A stretch of 6,609 nucleotides of DNA, from NCBI GenBank assembly GCA_021742025.1, contig JAIOWT010000057.1:1-6609 (forward strand), in the 5' to 3' direction. Shown here in pieces: positions 1 to 5,243 of the stretch. Every line of letters starts with the position of its first letter. Position 1 is the stretch's first letter. The notes under the pieces are model-generated. The model was not told the origin of the DNA. It saw only the letters and a program-made list of their open reading frames with translations, and searched no databases. This DNA is from Candidatus Nanopelagicales bacterium (GTDB taxonomy: Bacteria; Actinomycetota; Actinomycetes; S36-B12; UBA5976). Both the position numbers and the translations under genes were made by a program.

Positions 1-428
1 ATGCCACCCACCCAGTAACAGCTAAGGCAGTGATTGTGGCAATCATTGCTGGGCTTGGTATCGCTGGTTACTTACTAGGCATCAGCGGTGGTCCTGATGA
101 CAGCGGTTTGGCTCCGGTAATTGTTGGCCGATTAGTAACTGGTGGAATCTTTGTGATGATTGCGATTGCTAAATGGAAGACGATCCGCGAAGGCGCCATT
201 GATTACAAGCTTGCTATCGCATCGGGTGCGCTAGATGTTGTTGGCGGCGCAACCTTCATGATGGCAACTCGTGCCGGTGACTTAGTTTTAGTCGCTGTCG
301 TCGCAGCTTTGTATCCAGCATTCACCGTTTTGCTTGCACGTTTTGTTTTGCACGAACGCATGGAACGCCATCAGTTGATTGGCTTATTTAGCGCTGGTGC
401 TGCTGTCGTCTTACTTGCAACTAGCTGA
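1..428 (+). CDS. EamA/DMT-family transporter, C-terminal part (5' end outside window)
   Basis: This is an inner-membrane transporter of the drug/metabolite transporter superfamily; the substrate is unknown. The reading frame is open from the left edge (first full codon at position 3) to a TGA at 426-428, giving 141 complete codons. The visible part corresponds to the second EamA repeat: several hydrophobic helices ending in the family-typical ALYPA..TVLLAR....HERMERHQ..G motif and a final hydrophobic helix. It aligns without gaps to residues 137-278 of the complete paralogue at 4317-5153, with 77 of 142 residues identical (46 of the last 69). About 136 N-terminal residues are therefore expected upstream of the window. 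An internal GTG at 30 could be called as a start, but the homology continues upstream of it (DATHP motif shared with the paralogue), so it is not the start. Family assignment is firm; substrate and direction of transport cannot be read from the sequence. Confidence 0.93.
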   Translation, partial: ATHPVTAKAVIVAIIAGLGIAGYLLGISGGPDDSGLAPVIVGRLVTGGIFVMIAIAKWKTIREGAIDYKLAIASGALDVVGGATFMMATRAGDLVLVAVVAALYPAFTVLLARFVLHERMERHQLIGLFSAGAAVVLLATS

Positions 429-440
429 CTTGCACTAACC

Positions 441-485
441 AAAAGACGGTGGCGCCCACTTCCCAAGGAAATGAACGCCACCGTC
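441..485 (-). terminator. Compound hairpin terminator between convergent genes
   Basis: A perfect 10-bp inverted repeat, GACGGTGGCG (445-454) and CGCCACCGTC (476-485), encloses a second stem, CACTTCC (457-463) with GGAAATG (467-473), which has one A-C mismatch and a 3-nt loop. On the minus strand the hairpin follows the stop of the secreted-protein gene by 25 nt and is followed by TTTT (444-441), so it reads as that gene's intrinsic terminator with a short U-tract. On the plus strand there is no U-tract, so termination of the EamA gene here is possible but weaker. Confidence 0.75.
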
Positions 486-510
486 ATACGGGGTTGTTAG
501 GAATACCTAA

Positions 511-2235
511 CTAGTAAAGGGCCAGCACCGAAGCCTTTGGCTTCTTGCCTTGCTTCACAACTTTGGTCTTGATCGTGATTGATGACTTAGATACACCAAG
601 CTTGACCAAGTACGCCTTCAAGACGTTGGCGCGCTTCTTTGCCAGTGCCTTTACGGCCTTGTCCGAAACTCCGGACATTTGACCCGCAGAACCAGTGATT
701 GTGTACTTAGCTGCTTTACCAGCCTGTTTCACGGTCGTTTTGATGTTCTTTTTGCTAGCACTTGAAAGTGAGCTCGTGCCGGCGTTAAACGCAATCCCAC
801 CGGGATTCGCAGTGCGCACAGTAGAAGTCGACTTCAAGAGACCTGAGGCGGAAACTTCGAAATACATAACGTCACTCCAAGGAGTTCCGTCTGCGGCCGT
901 GGCATCGATTGTGATGCTATGCCATCCCGGCGAAAGTCGAGCCGGAATCCTAATGGAAGTCTTTAGGCGACTGTTATAGATAGTTCCCTGATCAACAATG
1001 ATTGGTTTCGATCGAACTGTGACCACATACTTTGACTGATCCTTAAGGCCTTCAACTTCAACATCCACAGGGGCTGCAGCCACAGGCTTGCCCTCAGGAA
1101 TCTTGAATTCAATTGCTGCCTTTGGCGCCACCGTTGACGTTGGCGTTGGTGTTGGCGTTGGCGTTGGTGTTGGCGTTGGTGTTGGCGTAGGTGTTGGCGT
1201 AGGTGTTGGCGTAGGTGTTGGCGTAGGTGTTGGCGTTGGCGTAGGAGCTGCTGCGACCGTAATTACTGCTGCATTTGAAGTAACAGTGACTGGGGCAAAT
1301 CCGTTTAGGTTTTGGGAATTTGCGGGATCGGTATTGGTAACGTCGACCGTGTAGGAGCCAGCATCCGTTGTTGCAACGCTAGGAATTGAATAAGTGGCTG
1401 AGGTAGCTCCGGATATCGCAGCGCCACCCTTTTTCCACTGGTAGCTAAGGGTGCCTGCGCCTGCAGCTGCAACAGAGAGCGAAAGCGAATCCCCTACAGT
1501 TTTTGAAACGCTTGCGGGTTGGGCGGAAATAGTTGGAGTTGCAGATAGCGGTCGGAAGTCAACGCTAATTGGAGCTGACGCGTAGTAAGGCTGAATATAA
1601 TCAGCGACGCCAAAGGGATTTTGGAAATCAAAATTTTGATTCCTCACCCACATAAATACGTAGAATTTATAGGCTGCTGCGCCAAGTACGACTATGGCAC
1701 CTTGGTTCATTCCCGAAGTGTCGATTGCGCGCCACTTAATTGCGGAAGATGTCTTTCCGTTCTGATCTATAGCGATTTCCGTGATTTCATTCCCAGTTAG
1801 TGGGGACATGCTAGGTGATGTTCTACCCGTTAGCCCCGCACTCGATGTCGTGTCCAAAGAGTCATCTTGCAGGATGCCCACAAATTTTCCACGAGCCACT
1901 AAAAACAGCCCACTGTTTGGGTCACTGGAAGCGCCAAGGCAATCAGTGATTGTCACAGATGATTCCTGGCATGCAACTACGTTAAATTCGACACTGCTAT
2001 CAAATGCAGTTTCACGTGTATTTGAGTTGTATGTCGTAGCGGAATCAATCCAGTTGGTCCATTCAAATTCATTTCCGGTACGCTCAATCGCAATTTCACC
2101 CGCATATGGATAATCGATGTCCATTGTCGCCCTAGCCGGAGAAACTGCAAAACCTGCGACTAATCCGATTGCCAAAACTGGCGTCAAAAATAATTTTGTA
2201 AGCCTTCGGCCAAAAAGCTTGTTTGTATTCTTCAT
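511..2235 (-). CDS. Secreted modular protein: Ig-like domain, (PT)18 linker, OmpA-like C-terminus
   Basis: This is a predicted exported, probably cell-wall-associated protein of 574 residues; its function is unknown. Residues 1-36 form a Sec signal peptide: basic start (KNTNK..GRR..K), hydrophobic core at about 15-31, and an ARA|T cleavage site after residue 36. Residues 37-230 are an unrecognised region with the protein's main cysteine pair (C89, C99), which could form a disulfide. Residues 231-328 are an Ig-like domain (YQWKKGGAAI, then DAGSYTVDVTN). Residues 331-366 are an uninterrupted (Pro-Thr)18 linker. Residues 372-466 look like a second beta-sandwich (PVDVEVEGL, SPGWHSITIDATAADG). Residues 475-574 resemble a divergent OmpA-like peptidoglycan-binding domain (IAFNAGTSSL, then LAKKRANVLKAYLVKLGV), keeping the family arginine (R535) but not an obvious Asp of the usual TD motif, and very lysine-rich. 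The ATG at 2235 is chosen because AGGGGAT lies 5 nt upstream. The in-frame ATG at 2262 (+9 residues) has its only purine-rich stretch directly against the start and would put charged residues before the signal peptide. Adhesin or wall-anchored surface protein is an inference. Confidence 0.9.
   Translation of the reverse strand: MKNTNKLFGRRLTKLFLTPVLAIGLVAGFAVSPARATMDIDYPYAGEIAIERTGNEFEWTNWIDSATTYNSNTRETAFDSSVEFNVVACQESSVTITDCLGASSDPNSGLFLVARGKFVGILQDDSLDTTSSAGLTGRTSPSMSPLTGNEITEIAIDQNGKTSSAIKWRAIDTSGMNQGAIVVLGAAAYKFYVFMWVRNQNFDFQNPFGVADYIQPYYASAPISVDFRPLSATPTISAQPASVSKTVGDSLSLSVAAAGAGTLSYQWKKGGAAISGATSATYSIPSVATTDAGSYTVDVTNTDPANSQNLNGFAPVTVTSNAAVITVAAAPTPTPTPTPTPTPTPTPTPTPTPTPTPTPTPTPTPTSTVAPKAAIEFKIPEGKPVAAAPVDVEVEGLKDQSKYVVTVRSKPIIVDQGTIYNSRLKTSIRIPARLSPGWHSITIDATAADGTPWSDVMYFEVSASGLLKSTSTVRTANPGGIAFNAGTSSLSSASKKNIKTTVKQAGKAAKYTITGSAGQMSGVSDKAVKALAKKRANVLKAYLVKLGVSKSSITIKTKVVKQGKKPKASVLALY
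1138..1245 (-). repeat. Tandem repeat encoding (Pro-Thr)18 linker
   Basis: Eighteen perfect Pro-Thr dipeptides are encoded by 108 bp of 6-bp units that differ only at codon third positions. Within it, 1189-1236 is a higher-order tandem array: four exact copies of the 12-mer AGGTGTTGGCGT (plus-strand reading). Every unit is in frame, so gain or loss of copies changes linker length without a frameshift. Such linkers typically form an extended, possibly O-glycosylated spacer between extracellular domains; that role is inferred from comparable proteins. Confidence 0.95.
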
Positions 2236-2240
2236 GGATG

Positions 2241-2247
2241 ATCCCCT
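2241..2247 (-). promoter_or_regulatory. Ribosome binding site of the secreted-protein gene
   Basis: Read on the minus strand, AGGGGAT ends 5 nt before the ATG at 2235-2233. This decides the start over the upstream in-frame ATG at 2262. Confidence 0.65.
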
Positions 2248-2297
2248 ATGGTCTCTGCGCATCTCCCGCGGCGCATAAAGTCCTGCGAGAAAAACAC

Positions 2298-2325
2298 CTT
2301 AGATTGATGTCATCTATGTTGTCAC
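2298..2325 (-). promoter_or_regulatory. Candidate promoter of the secreted-protein gene
   Basis: On the minus strand a -35-like GTGACA (2325-2320; 5 of 6 matches to TTGACA) and a -10-like TCTAAG (2303-2298; 4 of 6 to TATAAT) are separated by 16 bp. Transcription would start near 2290, giving a leader of roughly 55 nt before the ATG at 2235. The -35 box lies in one arm of the palindrome at 2320-2336, which suggests regulation. No hairpin terminator separates this region from the TetR gene upstream, so some read-through from that gene is possible. Confidence 0.45.
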
Positions 2326-2336
2326 CTTAGGTGACA
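2320..2336. promoter_or_regulatory. 17-bp palindrome, probable operator
   Basis: TGTCACCTTAGGTGACA is a perfect inverted repeat of two 8-bp arms around a single central T. It overlaps the candidate -35 box of the secreted-protein gene, and CACCTTAG recurs 28 bp away at 2295-2302. There is no T-tract, so it is not a terminator. The size and symmetry fit the binding site of a dimeric transcription factor; the regulator is not identified. The adjacent TetR protein is one candidate, but the palindrome is not repeated in that protein's own divergent promoter region. Confidence 0.5.
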
Positions 2337-2373
2337 TTGAGCAAGTGTTATCGGTTGTTTTAAAGGAATTGCC

Positions 2374-3042
2374 TTATTTTTTGGACTTGAGGCCAGTAAG
2401 TATCAAGTCAAGGCCAGCGGTGAATGCGGCCTCATTGTGCAGGTCAATGCCCTTTTCTGAACCGGAAGCTGATTTGAATACCTTTAGTTCGGAGGCGCCC
2501 AAACGCTTTTTTCGCTCAGCCAGATGATTAGGTGCGCCGGAATAGTCAAACAGGGCAGACCCGAACACATACGTTTCGATCACTTGATACCTGATTGCAA
2601 GTTCTTTCTCGGGAACTCCAAGTTCGCGCAAATCTGAGATCACTAACTTAACTAGTTCTTGCAGACTGATTGATGCCGCCGAGTCTCTAGACATAACAAT
2701 GATTCCAACTAAAGCTGGATGTTTGTGGAGCGCAGTACGTGTTGTGATTGCAACGTTACGAATTCTTACCAACGGATCAGTAGGCCCGGTCGCGATCTTG
2801 GTGCCAATCTCGCCGACTACGTAATCGAACATCGCTGAGGCCAAGTCTTCTTTGCTCCGAAAATGTCGATATAAAGCGGTGTGGTGAGCGCCGATTTCTT
2901 TTCCAAGTGAGCGAAGAGTTAGCGCATCGATCCCATTCTTGTCAACGAAAGCGACGGCTGCTTCCACGATCATCTCGGGGGTAAGTGCCGCACGTTCTTT
3001 CATGTCCTCAACCTTAACTAGCGCACCCATGTAATTTGGCAT
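2374..3042 (-). CDS. TetR-family transcriptional repressor
   Basis: This is a one-component DNA-binding regulator, probably controlling the divergently transcribed MFS gene. In the 222-residue reading, residues 21-68 are a typical TetR N-terminal domain: the first helix LTPEMIVEAAVAFVDKNG, then the helix-turn-helix LTLRSLGKEIGAHHTALYRH (41-60) followed by the hallmark F.SKEDL. The remainder (about 75-219) is a helical ligand-binding/dimerisation domain resembling the tetracycline-repressor C-terminal type (ALHKHPALVGI, a YVFGSALFDY helix, and a final GLDLILTGL helix). The start is uncertain. The ATG at 3042 has only a weak AGG six nt upstream. The in-frame ATG at 3003 gives 209 residues, begins 7 residues before the first conserved helix as is usual for the family, and has AAGG eight nt upstream. 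The stop is TAA at 2376-2374. The inducing ligand is unknown; autoregulation is likely by analogy to other divergent TetR/pump pairs. Confidence 0.93.
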   Translation of the reverse strand: MPNYMGALVKVEDMKERAALTPEMIVEAAVAFVDKNGIDALTLRSLGKEIGAHHTALYRHFRSKEDLASAMFDYVVGEIGTKIATGPTDPLVRIRNVAITTRTALHKHPALVGIIVMSRDSAASISLQELVKLVISDLRELGVPEKELAIRYQVIETYVFGSALFDYSGAPNHLAERKKRLGASELKVFKSASGSEKGIDLHNEAAFTAGLDLILTGLKSKK

Positions 3043-3056
3043 CTAGCGCCTAAACT

Positions 3057-3081
3057 GGGGCAAGCAGGGATTGCCCCCTGC
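3057..3081. promoter_or_regulatory. Interlocking inverted repeats in the TetR-MFS intergenic region (candidate operator)
   Basis: Two perfect inverted repeats overlap here: GGGGCAA (3057-3063) with TTGCCCC (3071-3077), and GCAGGG (3064-3069) with CCCTGC (3076-3081). They lie between the divergent starts of the TetR and MFS genes, where a TetR-type operator is expected. No convincing -35/-10 pair could be placed for either gene, so the position relative to the promoters is unknown. As RNA the two stems would be mutually exclusive. Confidence 0.45.
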
Positions 3082-3091
3082 AAACTAAGGC

Positions 3092-3096
3092 AGGAG
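3092..3096 (+). promoter_or_regulatory. Ribosome binding site of the MFS gene
   Basis: AGGAG lies 6 nt before the ATG at 3103. This favours that ATG over the TTG at 3100, which would have only 3 nt of spacing. Confidence 0.75.
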
Positions 3097-3102
3097 CTGT
3101 TG

Positions 3103-4290
3103 ATGTATTTCATTCCTGCACTTGGCGTCTTTGCTGGCTGGATCATTGTGATGCCAGCTACGGTTTTGAATCTTGCACTTCGGGTTGATGAGATTGGCTC
3201 GGGGTCTGGAAACACAAATTATTCGCTGGTTCTAAGCGCTGGCTGGGTTTCGCTAATAGTGTCTTTGTTCTTAATGGGCAAACTTGGTGATCTCGTTTTT
3301 GAAAAGAGCGGATCGCGATCGACCGTCATTGGTTTCGGAATTCTTGGATCTGCGCTACTTGGTTTTGCATTGAGTCAAGCTAACACCACAGTCACGCTTG
3401 CCCTAACATGGTGTTTAATCCAGTTCCCCGCTGCCGCCTTGATTACTTCATCACTAGCTTTGGCTTCGCAGTATGCATCCGAATCCAAACAAGGGCTTTC
3501 TTCTGGACTCGCGGGTGGCGCTCCTGTCTTGGCACTTTTTATCGGCACGCTAGTAACGAGCGCAGCGGGTCCAACACCCGCGAATGCATTTTTAGTTACC
3601 TCACTCCTTGGCGCGATATTTGCAATTCCGTTATTGCTGATTAGACAGGCACCAATTAAATCAAGTGCCTCGCTTAATTTGAATCTTGGAGAACTTTGGG
3701 ACACTGCGAATTCACGAAAATTCTGGAATCGATTCTTATTGGCTGCATTTTTACTCAGCTGCACCACTTCGAGTGCAAATGGATTCTTGCTCGTGTTCGC
3801 AAGTGAGGCACTGGACCTAGATTCGGTTACTGCTTCAGACTTGGTCACCACGATGGTTCTTGTTGCATCGCTATCAAGCATTGTGTCTGGAGTCATTGCA
3901 GGTAAATTCCTGGCATCGAAAAAGCACGTCATTTTGGCTTATTCCGTTGCAGCGATTCTTGTCGGCACATCGATTGGGTTTCTGGTTCTGTTTCCAAGTG
4001 AAATCCTGGTCCTTGTGGTGGGACTCATCTTTGGAATGGGTTTTGGGACGGCAAATGGCCTTGAACTTACGATGTTTATGAAAAACCAAAACGATCCGAG
4101 CAATGCTGGTCGTGCGCTTGGGCTTTTCACAAGCGCCACAACTGCGCCTTACGTACTCGTGCCCCTCATTGCTGCATTCCGATTAAGGAACGACGGCAGC
4201 ACCGGAATTACGCAACTTTGGTTAGGTGGATCGGTATTAGGTATTGCCGCAGGAATTATCGTTTTGCGGTCCAGCAAAATCACTTCCTGA
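3103..4290 (+). CDS. MFS transporter, probable efflux permease
   Basis: This is a 395-residue inner-membrane protein of the major facilitator superfamily, with about twelve hydrophobic segments in two groups of six. The first group runs from about residue 2 to 181, the central hydrophilic linker is at about 182-208, and the second group runs from about 210 to 388. The loop after the second helix carries a motif-A-like sequence (GKLGDLVFEKSGSR, residues 59-72), with the conserved Gly, Asp63 and a trailing basic residue. The length is normal for the family. The start is the ATG at 3103, supported by AGGAG at 3092-3096. The gene is divergent from a TetR-family repressor about 60 bp away, the usual layout for ligand-induced export pumps, so proton-driven efflux of a small molecule is the most likely role. 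Substrate specificity cannot be read from the sequence. The gene ends 26 bp before the EamA gene on the same strand with no hairpin between, so the two may be partly co-transcribed. Confidence 0.9.
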   Translation: MYFIPALGVFAGWIIVMPATVLNLALRVDEIGSGSGNTNYSLVLSAGWVSLIVSLFLMGKLGDLVFEKSGSRSTVIGFGILGSALLGFALSQANTTVTLALTWCLIQFPAAALITSSLALASQYASESKQGLSSGLAGGAPVLALFIGTLVTSAAGPTPANAFLVTSLLGAIFAIPLLLIRQAPIKSSASLNLNLGELWDTANSRKFWNRFLLAAFLLSCTTSSANGFLLVFASEALDLDSVTASDLVTTMVLVASLSSIVSGVIAGKFLASKKHVILAYSVAAILVGTSIGFLVLFPSEILVLVVGLIFGMGFGTANGLELTMFMKNQNDPSNAGRALGLFTSATTAPYVLVPLIAAFRLRNDGSTGITQLWLGGSVLGIAAGIIVLRSSKITS

Positions 4291-4301
4291 TTTGTAAGCC
4301 A

Positions 4302-4307
4302 TAGACT
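4302..4307 (+). promoter_or_regulatory. Candidate -10 element for a leaderless EamA transcript
   Basis: TAGACT fits the actinobacterial TANNNT -10 consensus and ends 9 nt before the ATG at 4317. No Shine-Dalgarno-like sequence precedes that ATG. Together these suggest transcription starting at or just before the start codon. No -35 match is seen at the usual distance. Confidence 0.35.
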
Positions 4308-4316
4308 CGAAGTCTT

Positions 4317-5153
4317 ATGTCAGCCATCCTGCTCGCCTTTGCTTGCGCTCTTGCATATGGTTTCGGCGATTACTTTGGTGGACTAGCGACCAGAACCAGT
4401 CCACTATTCAAAGTTCTACCAATCACAGTTGGTACTGGTTTAGTCTCGCTTTTGATTGCTGCACCGTTCATAGGTGCAGACTTTAATCGAGAAGCAGTAA
4501 TTGCTGGAATATTTGCCGGACTATTTGGAGTAGTCGGATACATCTTTGTTCTTAAGTCACTTGGACTTGGTCCGATGGGCGCAGTTGCTCCAATCACAGC
4601 TTTGGTTGCTGTGATCATTCCATTTAGCGTTGGACTATTTCGTGGCGAACGATTGACCGTAACTGGATCAATTGGTGCCTTGTTAGCTATGGCATCGATT
4701 GTGCTTGTGAGTCGATCAACAGTTGATGCCACTCACCCACTAACTAAAACTGCAGCCAGCTATGCAGTCCTTGGTGGATTTGGTTTCGCCGGATTCTTGC
4801 TAAGTGTTGGTAGCGCTCCAGTTGGTTCTGGGTTATCTCCGGTTATCACAGCTCGATCCTTAACTATGGTGATTTTTTGCATCACTGCTTTAGTTCTCTG
4901 GAAATCACTGGCCGGCAAGCCGGTTGATACCAAGCGAGCGATGGCGTCGGGCGCTTTGGATGTTTGGGGTGGCACAACTTTCATGTTGGCTTCTCAGCGC
5001 GGCCAGCTCGTAATCATCTCAGTCATCGCTGCTTTATACCCTGCCATTACGGTATTGCTGGCTCGGATCTTCCTGAAGGAACGCCTGGAGCGTCACCAGG
5101 TAGTTGGCCTCTATGGGGCCGGCATAGCCGTAGTCTTACTGACGATTTCCTAG
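4317..5153 (+). CDS. EamA/DMT-family transporter (complete)
   Basis: This is a 278-residue integral membrane protein with about ten hydrophobic helices arranged as two EamA repeats (about 3-132 and 147-276). Each repeat closes with the family pattern: APITALVAVIIPFSVGLFRGERL in the first (91-113) and AALYPAITVLLARIFLKERLE in the second (238-258). The length is normal for two-repeat DMT proteins, which export or import amino acids, drugs or other metabolites; no residue here identifies the substrate. Its second half is 54% identical over 142 residues to the partial protein ending at 428, and both lie on the same strand, so the two are paralogues. The start ATG follows the MFS stop by 26 nt and lacks a visible Shine-Dalgarno sequence; a TANNNT element 9 nt upstream suggests a leaderless message. 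The stop is TAG at 5151-5153, with no clear terminator before the gcdH promoter. Confidence 0.94.
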   Translation: MSAILLAFACALAYGFGDYFGGLATRTSPLFKVLPITVGTGLVSLLIAAPFIGADFNREAVIAGIFAGLFGVVGYIFVLKSLGLGPMGAVAPITALVAVIIPFSVGLFRGERLTVTGSIGALLAMASIVLVSRSTVDATHPLTKTAASYAVLGGFGFAGFLLSVGSAPVGSGLSPVITARSLTMVIFCITALVLWKSLAGKPVDTKRAMASGALDVWGGTTFMLASQRGQLVIISVIAALYPAITVLLARIFLKERLERHQVVGLYGAGIAVVLLTIS

Positions 5154-5185
5154 TAAATTAAGGACCGATCGCCCACTAAGGGTGA

Positions 5186-5213
5186 TTGAAGATTGGATCC
5201 AATCTGTGATAAA
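5186..5213 (+). promoter_or_regulatory. Extended -10 promoter of the acyl-CoA dehydrogenase gene
   Basis: TTGAAG (5186-5191; 4 of 6 to TTGACA) is followed after 16 bp by GATAAA (5208-5213; 4 of 6 to TATAAT). The latter is preceded by TGT, an extended -10 TGn motif. Predicted initiation near 5220 gives a leader of about 24 nt. One palindrome fills the spacer and another covers the -10 end and start region, so the promoter should be blocked when these sites are bound. Confidence 0.55.
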
Positions 5214-5225
5214 TTGGATCCAATT
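5190..5225. promoter_or_regulatory. Tandem palindromic operators (ATTGGATCCAAT twice)
   Basis: Two perfect palindromes share the core ATTGGATCCAAT: AGATTGGATCCAATCT (5190-5205) and AATTGGATCCAATT (5212-5225). Their centres are 21 bp apart, two helical turns, so bound dimers would sit on the same face of the helix. They overlie the promoter spacer and the -10/start region, which predicts repression. The TTGG-N2-CCAA symmetry resembles sites of FCD-type GntR regulators, but the regulator is not in this window and that family guess is tentative. Confidence 0.7.
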
Positions 5226-5233
5226 CCATAGAT

Positions 5234-5237
5234 AGGA
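5234..5237 (+). promoter_or_regulatory. Ribosome binding site of the acyl-CoA dehydrogenase gene
   Basis: AGGA lies 6 nt before the ATG at 5244 and supports that start. It sits inside a small inverted repeat, TAGG-AAA-CCTA (5233-5243). Confidence 0.6.
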
Positions 5238-5243
5238 AACCTA

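Noticed and set aside
1138..1245. CRISPR-like tandem array
   Set aside because: The units are contiguous 6/12-bp coding repeats with no spacers.
1088..1354. Plus-strand frame encoding a long Gly-Val repeat
   Set aside because: It is the antisense reading of the Pro-Thr linker; the minus-strand frame has a signal peptide, recognisable domains and a ribosome binding site.
2260..2262. ATG at 2262 as start of the secreted protein
   Set aside because: It would prepend a charged nonapeptide to a normal signal peptide and lacks a properly spaced ribosome binding site.
3100..3102. TTG as start of the MFS gene
   Set aside because: The ATG immediately following has better spacing (6 nt) to AGGAG.
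3018..3215. Small minus-strand frame across the TetR-MFS intergenic region
   Set aside because: It overlaps both gene starts and the candidate operator and shows no protein family features.
3375..3932. 185-codon minus-strand open frame inside the MFS gene
   Set aside because: No family resemblance and no membrane or catalytic pattern; it lies fully opposite a well-supported transporter gene.
5195..5221. Repeated GGATCC as cloning-site scars
   Set aside because: Symmetry extends 4-5 bp beyond GGATCC on both sides in each copy, and the copies are positioned exactly over promoter elements, which a restriction-site scar would not explain.
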